Source: Tessaracoccus flavus (GTDB lineage: Bacteria > Actinomycetota > Actinomycetes > Propionibacteriales > Propionibacteriaceae). From it: 64,000 bases of DNA. The notes beneath the pieces are model-generated. The model ran no database searches, was not told the DNA's origin, and saw only the letters and a list, made by a program, of their open reading frames with translations. Each line of letters opens with the position of its first letter. Positions within the stretch are counted from its first letter, which is position 1. The position numbers were made by a program, and so were the translations under genes. Below are positions 56,045 through 64,000 of the stretch, piece after piece. Location of the stretch: assembly GCF_001997295.1 (NCBI RefSeq), contig NZ_CP019605.1, positions 2,542,001 to 2,606,000 on the forward strand, given 5' to 3'.

Positions 56045-58788
56045 CTAGTTGGCGAAGGGATCCCATGACCCCGATTGATCGTCGGATGCCTGCGGCGGCG
56101 GTGCCATCGGCGGTGACTGCTTGCTGGGACGATCGCTTGTGGCACGTTTGATTTCAGTCAGGCGTGGGCTCGCTGAAGGTGTCCATCCCGCACTGCCTCC
56201 GTCGAGCCCGAAGGGATCGCCTGCGGCTGCAGCTGTCGCGTTGCCGGGCGTATCGGTGTCCCCTGCGTCCTCAACCAGTTCGTCGATCAACGCAGGGACG
56301 CGCCGCTCAGCGTCCTCGAGCAGTGCGTCCCGAGCCTCAGGCCGGGCACCAGGCGCGGTCAAGACGAGCAACTCGACGTGTTGGCGATCGCCTGGGGTAA
56401 ACAGTGCAACCCACTGGCCGGTCAGAGCCAGCGGAAGTAGGGCTTGGCGCCGTCTGCCGTGAGGCATCGGCTTATGCTTGGACACGCCGATGCGGTCGCC
56501 GGCTTCGACCAGAACATAGCCTGAGCCGAACGGGGAGGCGCCCATTCTTGCCACGAGGACGGCGCCACCCACCTCAAGGCGACGCGTGCCGCCGCCGGTG
56601 ACCGACTTGAACTCCCGCGCGTCCTCCGCCCGCCAGGCTAGGCGTCTGCCATCGCGGAGCACAGATCCATCGTGGACTTCGACGTCCATCGAAACAGCGA
56701 GCAAGCCGCCTGGCGGGATCTTCGAGGCCAACAGGAACTTCAGTAGGTACGCAAGAAGGATTGGTATTCCTGGGCCGAACAACGCGGCGATTACGAGTGT
56801 GAGCCAGAAGGAGGTCGGGTTGAGGTCCTTGCTCAGTTCGGCGGTGAACCGGACTGGCAGAGTCTGCGTCTCGCCACCCTCAAGCGGCATCATCGAGACG
56901 TCGAAAGTACCTTGCAGCGCGCCGTTCCCAGCATCGTCGCTGGTGAGCAGCAGAGGCAACTCCGCATCTAAACCGTCGCTGACGCTGAAGCACGAGTCCG
57001 GCGTGGAGTTTGCCGAGGAGATGGATGCTTGAGTGACTTCAACAGGCGAGGCCTCCACCACCGCTGAATTTGGGACCAGCCACAGGCAGCCCGGTCCCTT
57101 GACCTTCAGCGTCGCTGACAGTGCCGGAGGCCCCTCCGCCGCCCCGAAGTCCACCATTCCATCCAAGCTTGGGTAGCCAAGAGGAGGTTCGATGACGAGG
57201 GGCACGTCCACCACCTGGGGCGTCAGCTCGGTTCCCGAAACGGATTCACCGCTGTTGAGGACAGCGTCGGCCGTCGTGACATTCAGCCGCATTCTGAGCG
57301 TCTGCTTGCCCGGCTCAAGGCCCTCTGTGTCCAGTTCCACCGCATCGTTCAAGGTGTCGGCCCCGAGGGTTGCAAGGGAGCGTGGATCACCGTCTTCACC
57401 CAGTATCGAGACGTCCAGTGCCACCTCTCCTAGCAGGGTGCTCGGATCAACTGCGTCACCCGCTGAGTTGATCACCTCGAACCGAAGTGGGTAGGAGTCC
57501 CCTGTGCGAAAAGGCTCGTCTTGCTCCACGAATCTCGGAGTAAGGTCGCCTGCAATGTAGATGCTGGTGCGAGCCTTCTTTCCCGCAGAGGCAGAGTTTG
57601 GGTCGACGAAAGTAACCGTCCACTGTCCAACCCATTGCTCGGAGTCCTCTGCTTCGAGCGTGACCACGAAGGAGCGATCACTGAGCCAGGTGTATTCGCC
57701 TCTCGCCCCTGAAAGATCGAGCGCCTGTGGTTTCTCGAGGTCTCCCCTGACGAGTCCCCCTGCGCCCCCCCGGGTGCAGTGAGTTGCACCTCAATACCGT
57801 CAGCGTCGGCAGAGCCCAGCAACTCGACTCTCTCAACGCTCGCGTCGAGGACGAAATTATGGGTACCTGCTAGGCAGACATCGCCTTGGCAGATCTCGGT
57901 CTCGTTGACGGGTCGCTGCCTCGTCACCGAGTCGAAGGCGAAGATCAGTGAGTCGATATCGGCAGCAGTGACGAAGTCTCCTGGGACGGGTTGAGTCTGC
58001 GCCCCACAGGTTCCCTGCCCACGCCCTCCTGTGACCACCCTCCTCATGAGGTCAAATGCGTCGGCAGACTGGTCGTCCCCGTGGAGTCCCACCCCGAACA
58101 TGACGATGTCCTGCAAGCGGATCTGGTCAGCCAGCCCGCCCGCGCGACACAGCGATTCAGCCGCGGCCGCCGTGGCAGCCAGTTCGCGCTCACGTGTTGA
58201 CATGTCATTGTCGGGGGCGAACGGCCGTCGTGGGTTGGCCTCACCCTCAGCGCGTTCGTCCGCGCTGAGAGACACGTCCAGCTCGCCATCAGAGAAGAAG
58301 AAGATGGCCTGGCAACCCGCTCCGTCCGTGAGCCTGACGTCGGCCAGTGACTTGCGTGCACCATCGAGCCCGAGCCAGTAATCGGTCCCGCTGTCAGTGT
58401 TTCTATCCGCGAAGGACTCCAGATCAGTCAAGAGCCCGTTCAGGTCCGCTCCAGCTAAGGTTCGCCACTGCGACTGATAGTCACGGTACGAGGTCCCAAA
58501 CCCTGCAAGCATCACTTGAAGGTCGAGCTCTGATCGATCCGCCAGGTTCGCCAATCGCTGTACCAGGTAACGGCCGGCGAGCACTCGCCCCGCGTCTGGG
58601 TCAGACTCCTTCAGGCTAAGCGACTCGTCGAACAGGAGAACTAGCTGTCCCTGCCCTGTCCCAGCCATGCAGGCCGTAAAACGATCTATCGCACGATCGG
58701 CCGGTTCGTCGGCGTGTGAAACGGCTGCGCTTAGCGCGAGGCCGAGAGCAAGCACAAGAGTGAGAAGTTGCGGCCAGTTTCGGCTCAT
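56045..58788 (-). pseudogene. Membrane vWA protein, split by a one-base shift in a G7 run
   Basis: One gene in two frames. The first part (ATG 58788) has a signal peptide (MSRNWPQLL to SHADE), a vWA domain with VLLFDESLSLKES MIDAS and AIFFFSDGELD, then a beta domain up to QLTAPGG. At 57765-57771 (C7 on plus, G7 on minus) the frame changes. One more G would join it to the second part, whose open frame continues GLVRGDLEKPQALDLSGARG and EYTWLSDRSFVVTLEAED. That part has beta domains, one TM helix (LVIAALFGPGIPILLAYLLKF) and a cytosolic tail with GDPFG, ending SWDPFAN. The joined protein is about 914 residues. Causes could be mutation, sequencing error or programmed -1 slippage. Confidence 0.8.
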
Positions 58789-59138
58789 AGTTTCCCTACA
58801 AACAGCGCGAGTTGGTAGGCGCACCACACAACGGCGACCATGGTCATGCCAATCGCTATCCAGTAGAGCGCTGGGAACAGGGTTGATTGACCGTAGACAG
58901 GCTTGAGGCGTTGACGTGTATCGCGATTGACAAAGAAAGCAATCAGCCCAAACGACGCCGGACCAGCCAAGAACCAAGCCCCCAACAGCACCCAGCCCTG
59001 CGCCATGAACGCCAGAACGCCCCCTAGAACCGCAGTTACCAATGCACTGACAATCCAGACCAGCGGGGTGCGCCCTACGTCAAAGCTGACGGCGTCGGCT
59101 GTGGCACCATCATCGGTACCGAACGGATCATGACTCAT
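58785..59138 (-). CDS. Small three-TM protein with N-terminal DPF motif
   Basis: A 117-residue membrane protein. The N-terminus MSHDPFGTDDG carries a DPF motif shared with neighbours. Three hydrophobic helices follow (about 27-50, 52-72 and 90-115). Function unknown. Its stop overlaps the vWA gene start as ATGA, so the two are coexpressed. It probably belongs to the membrane part of the GTPase/tubulin/vWA cluster. Confidence 0.78.
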   Translation of the reverse strand: MSHDPFGTDDGATADAVSFDVGRTPLVWIVSALVTAVLGGVLAFMAQGWVLLGAWFLAGPASFGLIAFFVNRDTRQRLKPVYGQSTLFPALYWIAIGMTMVAVVWCAYQLALFVGKL

Positions 59139-59149
59139 CGGACTCCTTT

Positions 59150-59722
59150 TCAGCCGAATAGTTCAAGGAGACGCGTGATCAGTCTGCCCGCCACGTCCGC
59201 CGATGATGTGAGGGCCTCGATACTGTGGCCGATGTTGTACTGCAAAACCTGGATCCCGATGGCGATGCCAAGCGATGTAGCCGCCACGGGGAGCACGACC
59301 GAAGCGGCTAAAGCGATGCCGGAGCGGGCATCACGACGACGAGCGACCGACAGGATCGAGAGCACGAACGCCGCAAGGACGCCGACGAGCGCGACCGACA
59401 TCAGAGCGAGCATCAAAGTCATGTCATCGATGGCATTCCCGTGCAGCCGCACGGACGCCAGCGTCCCGTAGGTGACGACTCCCAAGAACATCGCTGCAAC
59501 GCCCACGGCCAGGAAAAGCGCAGAGCCTCGGCCAGTCGACGGACTCGCGGTCTGAGCTTTGGGCCCCGACGAGGAACTCCGTGCAACGCCGGCTGATCGA
59601 CGCTGTAGAACGAGGGGGTCCTCCGCGATTAGGGGTTCCTCTTGACTGGTCCGGGCGAAGGGGTCCGTGGAATCATCCGACACTCCGCTGTCAAACGGAT
59701 CGTACGGGTGCTCGCTCTGCAT
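59150..59722 (-). CDS. Three-TM protein with two N-terminal DPF motifs
   Basis: A 190-residue membrane protein. The acidic, Ser-rich cytosolic N-terminus (about 1-65) carries YDPFDSG and TDPFART. Three helices follow (about 68-90, 100-125 and 135-160) and a short amphipathic C-terminus. The ATG at 59722 has GGGGAGAG upstream. The 124-bp gap to the previous gene (59723-59846) may hold an internal promoter, but I cannot identify one with confidence. Function unknown. Confidence 0.78.
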   Translation of the reverse strand: MQSEHPYDPFDSGVSDDSTDPFARTSQEEPLIAEDPLVLQRRSAGVARSSSSGPKAQTASPSTGRGSALFLAVGVAAMFLGVVTYGTLASVRLHGNAIDDMTLMLALMSVALVGVLAAFVLSILSVARRRDARSGIALAASVVLPVAATSLGIAIGIQVLQYNIGHSIEALTSSADVAGRLITRLLELFG

Positions 59723-59846
59723 GGAACTCTCCCCTCAGCGTGGCAGCCCCCATGGCGCATCGCTGACGCCTGACAGCGTAGCGAACGGCGATGCTCAATA
59801 GGGCGCGGCCCCGAATAATGGCCAAAAGTGGATGTAGGGCGCACCA

Positions 59847-61115
59847 TCATGAGTGGTGGGGTGCTCGCATCCTCCGCGGCAGGCACTGGTTTTGCAGAAC
59901 CTCGCCAGACAGCTCGGGGAACCGCGCGGCGCACCATGCCTCCGCTTCAGCCGCAGAGGTGAGCCCCCCAGGATCGGCGACCGTGAACCATAGGTCTCTT
60001 CCGCCTTGTTTCCCCCAGTCTGCCGTGCGGAGCATTTTCACGTTCACGTCGTACAGGCGCTGAACAAGATCCTCGTGGAACGTGAGGATGTCCGAGAAGT
60101 AGAACGTATTGGAGCCGTTGGCCGCTGTCTGGAGCGGGTCGCTACTTCCTGGGTACTTCGCCGAAAGCACAAGGACCCACCGTTCGTCGTAGCGAAGATC
60201 TGCCAGGCCCAAGCGGCGGTACGCCTCCAAGGCTTCTTCCGCCGCTACTTGCTGCCCACCAGATCCGCCCGCGACATCTACCCTGACAAGGCCGTCTTGA
60301 CGTGCGACCCACCATCCCGCCGTGGCAGCTTCCTGTCTACCGCTGGCCGACGTGGTGTGGAGCGTGAACTGCACTTTCTGTTTCGCTGCATCGAAGACAA
60401 CATCCGAAGCGCGCGCGGACGAAAGCCCTCCCCAATACGATTCATAGCTCGCCCAGTCCTCCCGGGATTGTCGAGCTGTAGTCAGTAGATCCCACCCTGC
60501 GCGGGGGTTTCCAGCAGCCGTGGCAAGGTACAAGTGGACGGAAGCAACTGCCTCATCGTGGCCGATTGGCCCGCTGGCAGAGCTGGGCGCCGCCACAGAC
60601 GCCGCCGTGCTGGGGAGCGCGGTGGCTGGCGCCGCCGTCACCGTGACCGTCTCAACGACGGGGGGCGGTGCCTCGACCGGTGGGACCGTAGCTGTGACCT
60701 CCGTATCTGGGGTTGTCGGACTGGCGGGTTCGTCCGGCGTGGACGGCGTGGCGCTATGGCTGCTAGCCGATGGTCTGGGCAGAGGCGCGGCGAGGTCGGG
60801 ATCTGCCCGCCCCTGCACGAGCAGCCATACTGAGGCGGCCACCACGGCGAGCATCGTGAGAGCAGTTAGCAATCGCGGAGCGAGTCGCCTTGCGTGTTCC
60901 TGTCTCAGAGTCTCCGATCGCGCCGGAATCGGCGGCTGATCGCCAGGTGGGGGTGAGTGAAGCTGGGTCTCCTGTTGGAAATCTCCAGCTTTGGGCGTCA
61001 GACTCCCCGGCGAGGAGGCCTCTGGGATCGTCGGCGTGGCGAGCACACCGTTGATTTGTCCGCAATGCTGGCATACACCGGGCGAGGTTCGTTGACCGCA
61101 CAAATCGCAGAACAT
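59847..61115 (-). CDS. Zinc-ribbon, single-TM protein at the head of the GTPase cluster
   Basis: A 422-residue protein. The N-terminal zinc ribbon is CDLCGQRTSPGVCQHCGQ (residues 3-20). A Pro/Gln-rich cytosolic stretch leads to one TM helix (about 83-101). A long Pro/Thr/Ser/Ala-rich stalk (about 108-185) follows. The globular extracellular domain (about 190-300: AVASVHLYLATAAGNPRAGWDLL, YWGGLSSA) looks NTF2-like, with a C-terminal extension of three cysteine-bearing segments. It is the first gene of the minus-strand cluster. The ATG at 61115 follows a G-rich site. It could sense an outside signal. Confidence 0.8.
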   Translation of the reverse strand: MFCDLCGQRTSPGVCQHCGQINGVLATPTIPEASSPGSLTPKAGDFQQETQLHSPPPGDQPPIPARSETLRQEHARRLAPRLLTALTMLAVVAASVWLLVQGRADPDLAAPLPRPSASSHSATPSTPDEPASPTTPDTEVTATVPPVEAPPPVVETVTVTAAPATALPSTAASVAAPSSASGPIGHDEAVASVHLYLATAAGNPRAGWDLLTTARQSREDWASYESYWGGLSSARASDVVFDAAKQKVQFTLHTTSASGRQEAATAGWWVARQDGLVRVDVAGGSGGQQVAAEEALEAYRRLGLADLRYDERWVLVLSAKYPGSSDPLQTAANGSNTFYFSDILTFHEDLVQRLYDVNVKMLRTADWGKQGGRDLWFTVADPGGLTSAAEAEAWCAARFPELSGEVLQNQCLPRRMRAPHHS

Positions 61116-61156
61116 CTGAGGTCCCCCCTATCGTCACGACGGTACGAATCCTGCCA

Positions 61157-62614
61157 CTATCGCCCCGGCTCTTCGCTGGCGCCTCCGCTGAACTCTGGCA
61201 TCCGCTCCGCGATGAGGCTGCGTAGGGCGTCCACGTCGCAGGGCAGGTCGACGACATGGCGCGGTAGATCCTCGATGCCGTCGAAGCGCGCCGGTCGCGG
61301 GGGCACCATGCCGATGGCCTCGACGATGGTGTCCGCGAACTTCACCGGCAGCGCTGTCTCCAGCACGACGATCGGGCCCTGAACTCCGCTGGTCTGCGCC
61401 ACCTGCACCGCGTCGGCGGTGTGCGGGTCGATGGTCACCTTGTCGGCCTCGTAGACGCGGCGGATCTGCGCGAGCCGGTCCTGGTGCGTCGAGGTCCCGG
61501 ACACGAACCCGAACCGGTCGAGCTGACCCCGGAACTCGTCGGCGCCGGACAGATCGAACTCGCCGTCGGCCAGATCGTCGACGAACAGCTCGCGCAGGCG
61601 GGCGGCGTCGCGGCCCAGCAGGTCAAAGACGAACCGCTCGAAGTTGGAAGCCTTGGAGATGTCCATCGACGGCGAGCTGGTCGCGAGCGTCTCGGCCGAT
61701 CCCCGCACGCGGTAGACCCCGGTGCGGAAGAACTCCTCCAGGACGTTGTTCTCGTTGGTGGCCAGGATCAGCCGGTGGATGGGGAGGCCCATCTGCCTCG
61801 CGATGTGGCCGGCGGCGATGTTGCCGAAGTTGCCCGACGGCACGGAGAAGCTGACCGGGCCCCCGTCCGAGACCTGCAGCCAGGCCGCGAAGTAGTAGAC
61901 CACCTGGGCCATCAGCCGGGCCCAGTTGATGGAGTTGACCGCCCCGATCCGGTAGCGGGCCTTGAACGCGGCGTCCGCGTTGATCTCCTTGACCAGATCC
62001 TGGCAGTCGTCGAACACGCCGTCGACGGCGATGTTGACGATGCGCTCGTCGTCGATGGAGAACATCTGCGCCTGCTGGAACGGGGTCATCCGGCCGCGCG
62101 GCGACAGCATGAACACGTGGACGCCGGGCTTGTCCTTGAGCGCGTACTCCGCGGAGGAGCCGGTGTCGCCGCTGGTGGCGCCGACGATCGTGATGGTCTC
62201 GCCGCGCCGGGCAAGCTCGTAGGCGAACAGCTCCCCGAGCAGCTGCATCGCCATGTCCTTGAACGCCGCCGACGGTCCGTTGCTGAGGTGGGCCAGCCAC
62301 AGCCCGTCGCTCAGTCGGGTGACCGGGACGACGGCGGGGTCGAGGAACTTGACGGGGTCGTAGGCCCGGGTGACGATCCCGCGCAGGTCGGCCTCGGGGA
62401 TGTCGTCGACGAACAGGCGGACGATCTCGAACGCCAACGCGGAGTACCCCTGGTGTGCGAGTAGCTCGCGCCAGGTCTCCAGCGTCGCGGCGTCAACCTG
62501 GGGGTAGGACTCCGGCAGGTAGAGGCCGCCGTCGGCGGCGAGCCCTTCAAGCAGGATGTCGCTGAACCCCTTGCCGGCACGGCCTTCGGTGTCGCGAGTG
62601 GAGATGTAGCGCAT
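61157..62614 (-). CDS. thrC: Threonine synthase
   Basis: A 485-residue PLP enzyme converting O-phosphohomoserine to threonine. The N-terminus MRYISTRDTEGRAGKGFSDI with GLAADGGLYLPESYP is typical. The PLP lysine lies in NGPSAAFKDMAMQLLG, and the phosphate-binding TIVGATSGDTGSSAEYA and SVPSGNFGNIAAGHIA follow. Length matches the longer (yeast/E. coli-like) type. It stands alone, with no hom or thrB nearby. It marks the right border of the accessory cluster. The ATG is at 62614. Confidence 0.96.
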   Translation of the reverse strand: MRYISTRDTEGRAGKGFSDILLEGLAADGGLYLPESYPQVDAATLETWRELLAHQGYSALAFEIVRLFVDDIPEADLRGIVTRAYDPVKFLDPAVVPVTRLSDGLWLAHLSNGPSAAFKDMAMQLLGELFAYELARRGETITIVGATSGDTGSSAEYALKDKPGVHVFMLSPRGRMTPFQQAQMFSIDDERIVNIAVDGVFDDCQDLVKEINADAAFKARYRIGAVNSINWARLMAQVVYYFAAWLQVSDGGPVSFSVPSGNFGNIAAGHIARQMGLPIHRLILATNENNVLEEFFRTGVYRVRGSAETLATSSPSMDISKASNFERFVFDLLGRDAARLRELFVDDLADGEFDLSGADEFRGQLDRFGFVSGTSTHQDRLAQIRRVYEADKVTIDPHTADAVQVAQTSGVQGPIVVLETALPVKFADTIVEAIGMVPPRPARFDGIEDLPRHVVDLPCDVDALRSLIAERMPEFSGGASEEPGR

Positions 62615-62698
62615 GGGCGCAGTCTAGTTTCCCTCCACGGACCTGAGATTCATGGTCCCGGCCGTGGTCACCCAGCGCCTGGTCACCCGGGGGGGGGT

Positions 62699-62784
62699 GA
62701 GTTGAGCAAGTGAGATGGGTCAACGTCGCGACACGCCGGTGCAACAGCGTTGCGATTCGTTCACCCATCTCATTTGCTCAACTC
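62699..62784. repeat. 22-bp inverted repeat in the thrC upstream region
   Basis: The left arm (62699-62720) begins GAGTTGAGCAA and ends GATGGGT. The right arm (62763-62784) is its reverse complement at 21 of 22 positions. The 42-nt loop holds a minor CAACG/CGTTG stem. A G9 run directly precedes it. It lies in the 200-bp gap between thrC and the next minus-strand gene, where I see no ORF. Confidence 0.7.
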
Positions 62785-62814
62785 CCTTTCCCGCCCAGGC
62801 CGGAACCGCGGCGC

Positions 62815-64000
62815 TCACCCCGACTTGTCGACGGCGAAGGCGCGGGGGCCGTCGGGACCCGGGACGACGACGACGTCCTGGCCGGCGTGGCCGTCCAGGG
62901 CTGCGGCCAGCGCTTCGGGGTCCCACTCGGGCCCCTCCTCGTCGAGGATCCGCCACGCAGTGATGGGTGCTCCGAGATCCCGGGTCACATCCGCGCCGGA
63001 CCACCCGATGAGCAGGACCGAGCGGGGGACGGCGGTGCTCGACGACGTCGCCCGGCTGAGCGCACGCTCACCCCGCACGAGCACCGCGTGGTACAGCGCC
63101 ACTGCCGCAGCGGCAAGGAGGACCCCCAGCCCGTAGCGGATCGACCTGAGCGTCGCGAGTCCGAGCTGCCCCGCGATGAGGTCCTGGATCACCGTGAAAG
63201 CCACCATGATGAGCGCGACGATCGCCGCGATGGCGGAGACGCCCAGTACGACCGCAAGGTAGACACGCCGGGACGGGGACGACGCCTCCGACGGCGGGTC
63301 CGCCACGTAGGCGCGCTGCGCCATCGCCCAGTGGAGCCACCACACAGGCGTGCCCACGAGCAGCAGCGTCACTGCGGCCAGCAGGGTGTTGACCATCGAC
63401 ATGCCGATGTCCACCCCCGGCGTGACCGCCTCGAGCAGCGCCACGACGACGGTGCCGACACCTGCCGCGGATGCGACGAGGGCGAGCCCGGCGACCAGGT
63501 ACTCATAGACCCGACGCACCTCCGGCCGCCCGGTGACCTGCCCGAGGATCGTGCGGTGGTACCACCACAGAACGGCGCCGATCACGAGCGCCGCGAGTTG
63601 CGTGGGGGCCGAAGCGAAGTGGTGCGCGGCCGTCGCCGTCGCGGGCTCCCCCAGGAACCACACCAGCACACTCCACAGCAGCATCGTGCCAGCGACGAGC
63701 CCGACGACGAGTCCCCCGCCGACGCCGAACAGCAGGACCAGCGTGAGCCAGATGGTTTCCCGCGGACGCCGGGCGCCGTGGAGCAGCCAGTACCACGCCC
63801 AGACCGCAGCGCCCGATGCGAAGACCGCTCCAGCCTCGGCGAGCGTCAGCGCGGGGCTGCCGATGATGGCGGTGCGCAGGATCAGGACATCAAGGGCCGA
63901 CCCCAGCAGGTAGATCGCGCCGCCAGCAGCCAGCGCCAGCCCGACGAGGGACCCGCCGAGAATGTGCAGACCGTCGCGGCCGTCGGCCAGCAGCCAGCGC
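62815..64000 (-). CDS. DUF5671-like multi-TM protein, 5' end beyond window
   Basis: The last 395 codons of a longer gene; the frame stays open to the window edge. It is a polytopic membrane protein with about ten helices in roughly repeated units, each with a WWYHR/WWLHW-type motif (LWWYHRTILGQ, VWWLHWAMAQRAY, WAWYWLLHGARRP), typical of DUF5671. The C-terminal cytosolic domain (about the last 90 residues: SVLLIGWSGADVT, ITAWRILDEEGPEWD, QDVVVVPGPDGPRAF) is separate and soluble. A start at 63684 is possible but would cut off clear family sequence. Function unknown. Confidence 0.8.
   Translation of the reverse strand, partial: RWLLADGRDGLHILGGSLVGLALAAGGAIYLLGSALDVLILRTAIIGSPALTLAEAGAVFASGAAVWAWYWLLHGARRPRETIWLTLVLLFGVGGGLVVGLVAGTMLLWSVLVWFLGEPATATAAHHFASAPTQLAALVIGAVLWWYHRTILGQVTGRPEVRRVYEYLVAGLALVASAAGVGTVVVALLEAVTPGVDIGMSMVNTLLAAVTLLLVGTPVWWLHWAMAQRAYVADPPSEASSPSRRVYLAVVLGVSAIAAIVALIMVAFTVIQDLIAGQLGLATLRSIRYGLGVLLAAAAVALYHAVLVRGERALSRATSSSTAVPRSVLLIGWSGADVTRDLGAPITAWRILDEEGPEWDPEALAAALDGHAGQDVVVVPGPDGPRAFAVDKSG

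Noticed and set aside
57472..58977. 501-codon vWA protein as a complete gene
   Set aside because: After the G7 run its sequence loses all family character (HRRSIFQGREANTP...), while the -1 frame continues a sensible domain and overlaps it by about 200 bp.

Overview
The window is high-GC DNA from a Gram-positive actinobacterium. The evidence is a dnaK-grpE-dnaJ-hspR operon with HspR (HAIR) operators, lipoprotein-type sugar-binding proteins, frequent GTG starts and many 4-nt start/stop overlaps. A Propionibacteriaceae-like host is my guess from gene content, not something I could test. I saw no rRNA, tRNA, integrase, transposase or CRISPR array.

Layout. 0.2-5.0 kb: a Ser/Thr kinase and the pntAB transhydrogenase. 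5.3-7.9 kb: a small acidic protein, L-lactate dehydrogenase and an AbiEi/DUF559-like protein. 8.3-12.4 kb: the heat-shock operon with three HAIR sites upstream. 12.7-20.2 kb: a PRC-barrel protein and a 2133-residue secreted amylase-pullulanase. 20.5-24.9 kb: a maltose-type ABC importer without its own ATPase, bracketed by remnants of a penicillin-binding protein and a PfkB kinase, then a DUF1707 protein. 25.0-35.4 kb: a fructan locus (sugar ABC importer, ROK regulator, extra ATPase, LacI regulator, secreted GH32 enzyme). The GH32 and importer promoters carry nearly the same LacI-type operator over the start site. 35.5-42.5 kb: a glycosyltransferase; a cassette of acidic peptide, JmjC oxygenase and sucrase/ferredoxin-like protein; and a three-gene operon of N-formylglutamate amidohydrolase, DUF1704 peptidase-like protein and ATP-grasp ligase. 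42.6-61.1 kb: an accessory block of eleven genes, all on the minus strand and visibly less GC-rich than its surroundings. It encodes a zinc-ribbon GTPase, two vWA proteins, a GAP1-like protein, an Fn3-like protein, a large two-TM protein, a tubulin-like NTPase and small membrane proteins. 61.2 kb to the end: threonine synthase and a multi-TM protein cut by the window edge.

Two things stand out as possibly undescribed. (1) Three intergenic sites (5.1, 7.9 and 36.8 kb) carry arrays of a CGCCAACGG-type motif repeated every 20 bp. The arrays point inward on both sides of a conserved 28-bp palindrome centred on GAGATCT or GAAATCT. (2) The 42.6-61.1 kb GTPase/tubulin/vWA cluster looks like one multi-protein membrane machine. 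Its products share zinc ribbons, DPF tail motifs and DVL C-termini, and one vWA gene is split by a one-base shift in a G7 run.

Nothing here was computed or searched. All family names rest on motifs I could read.
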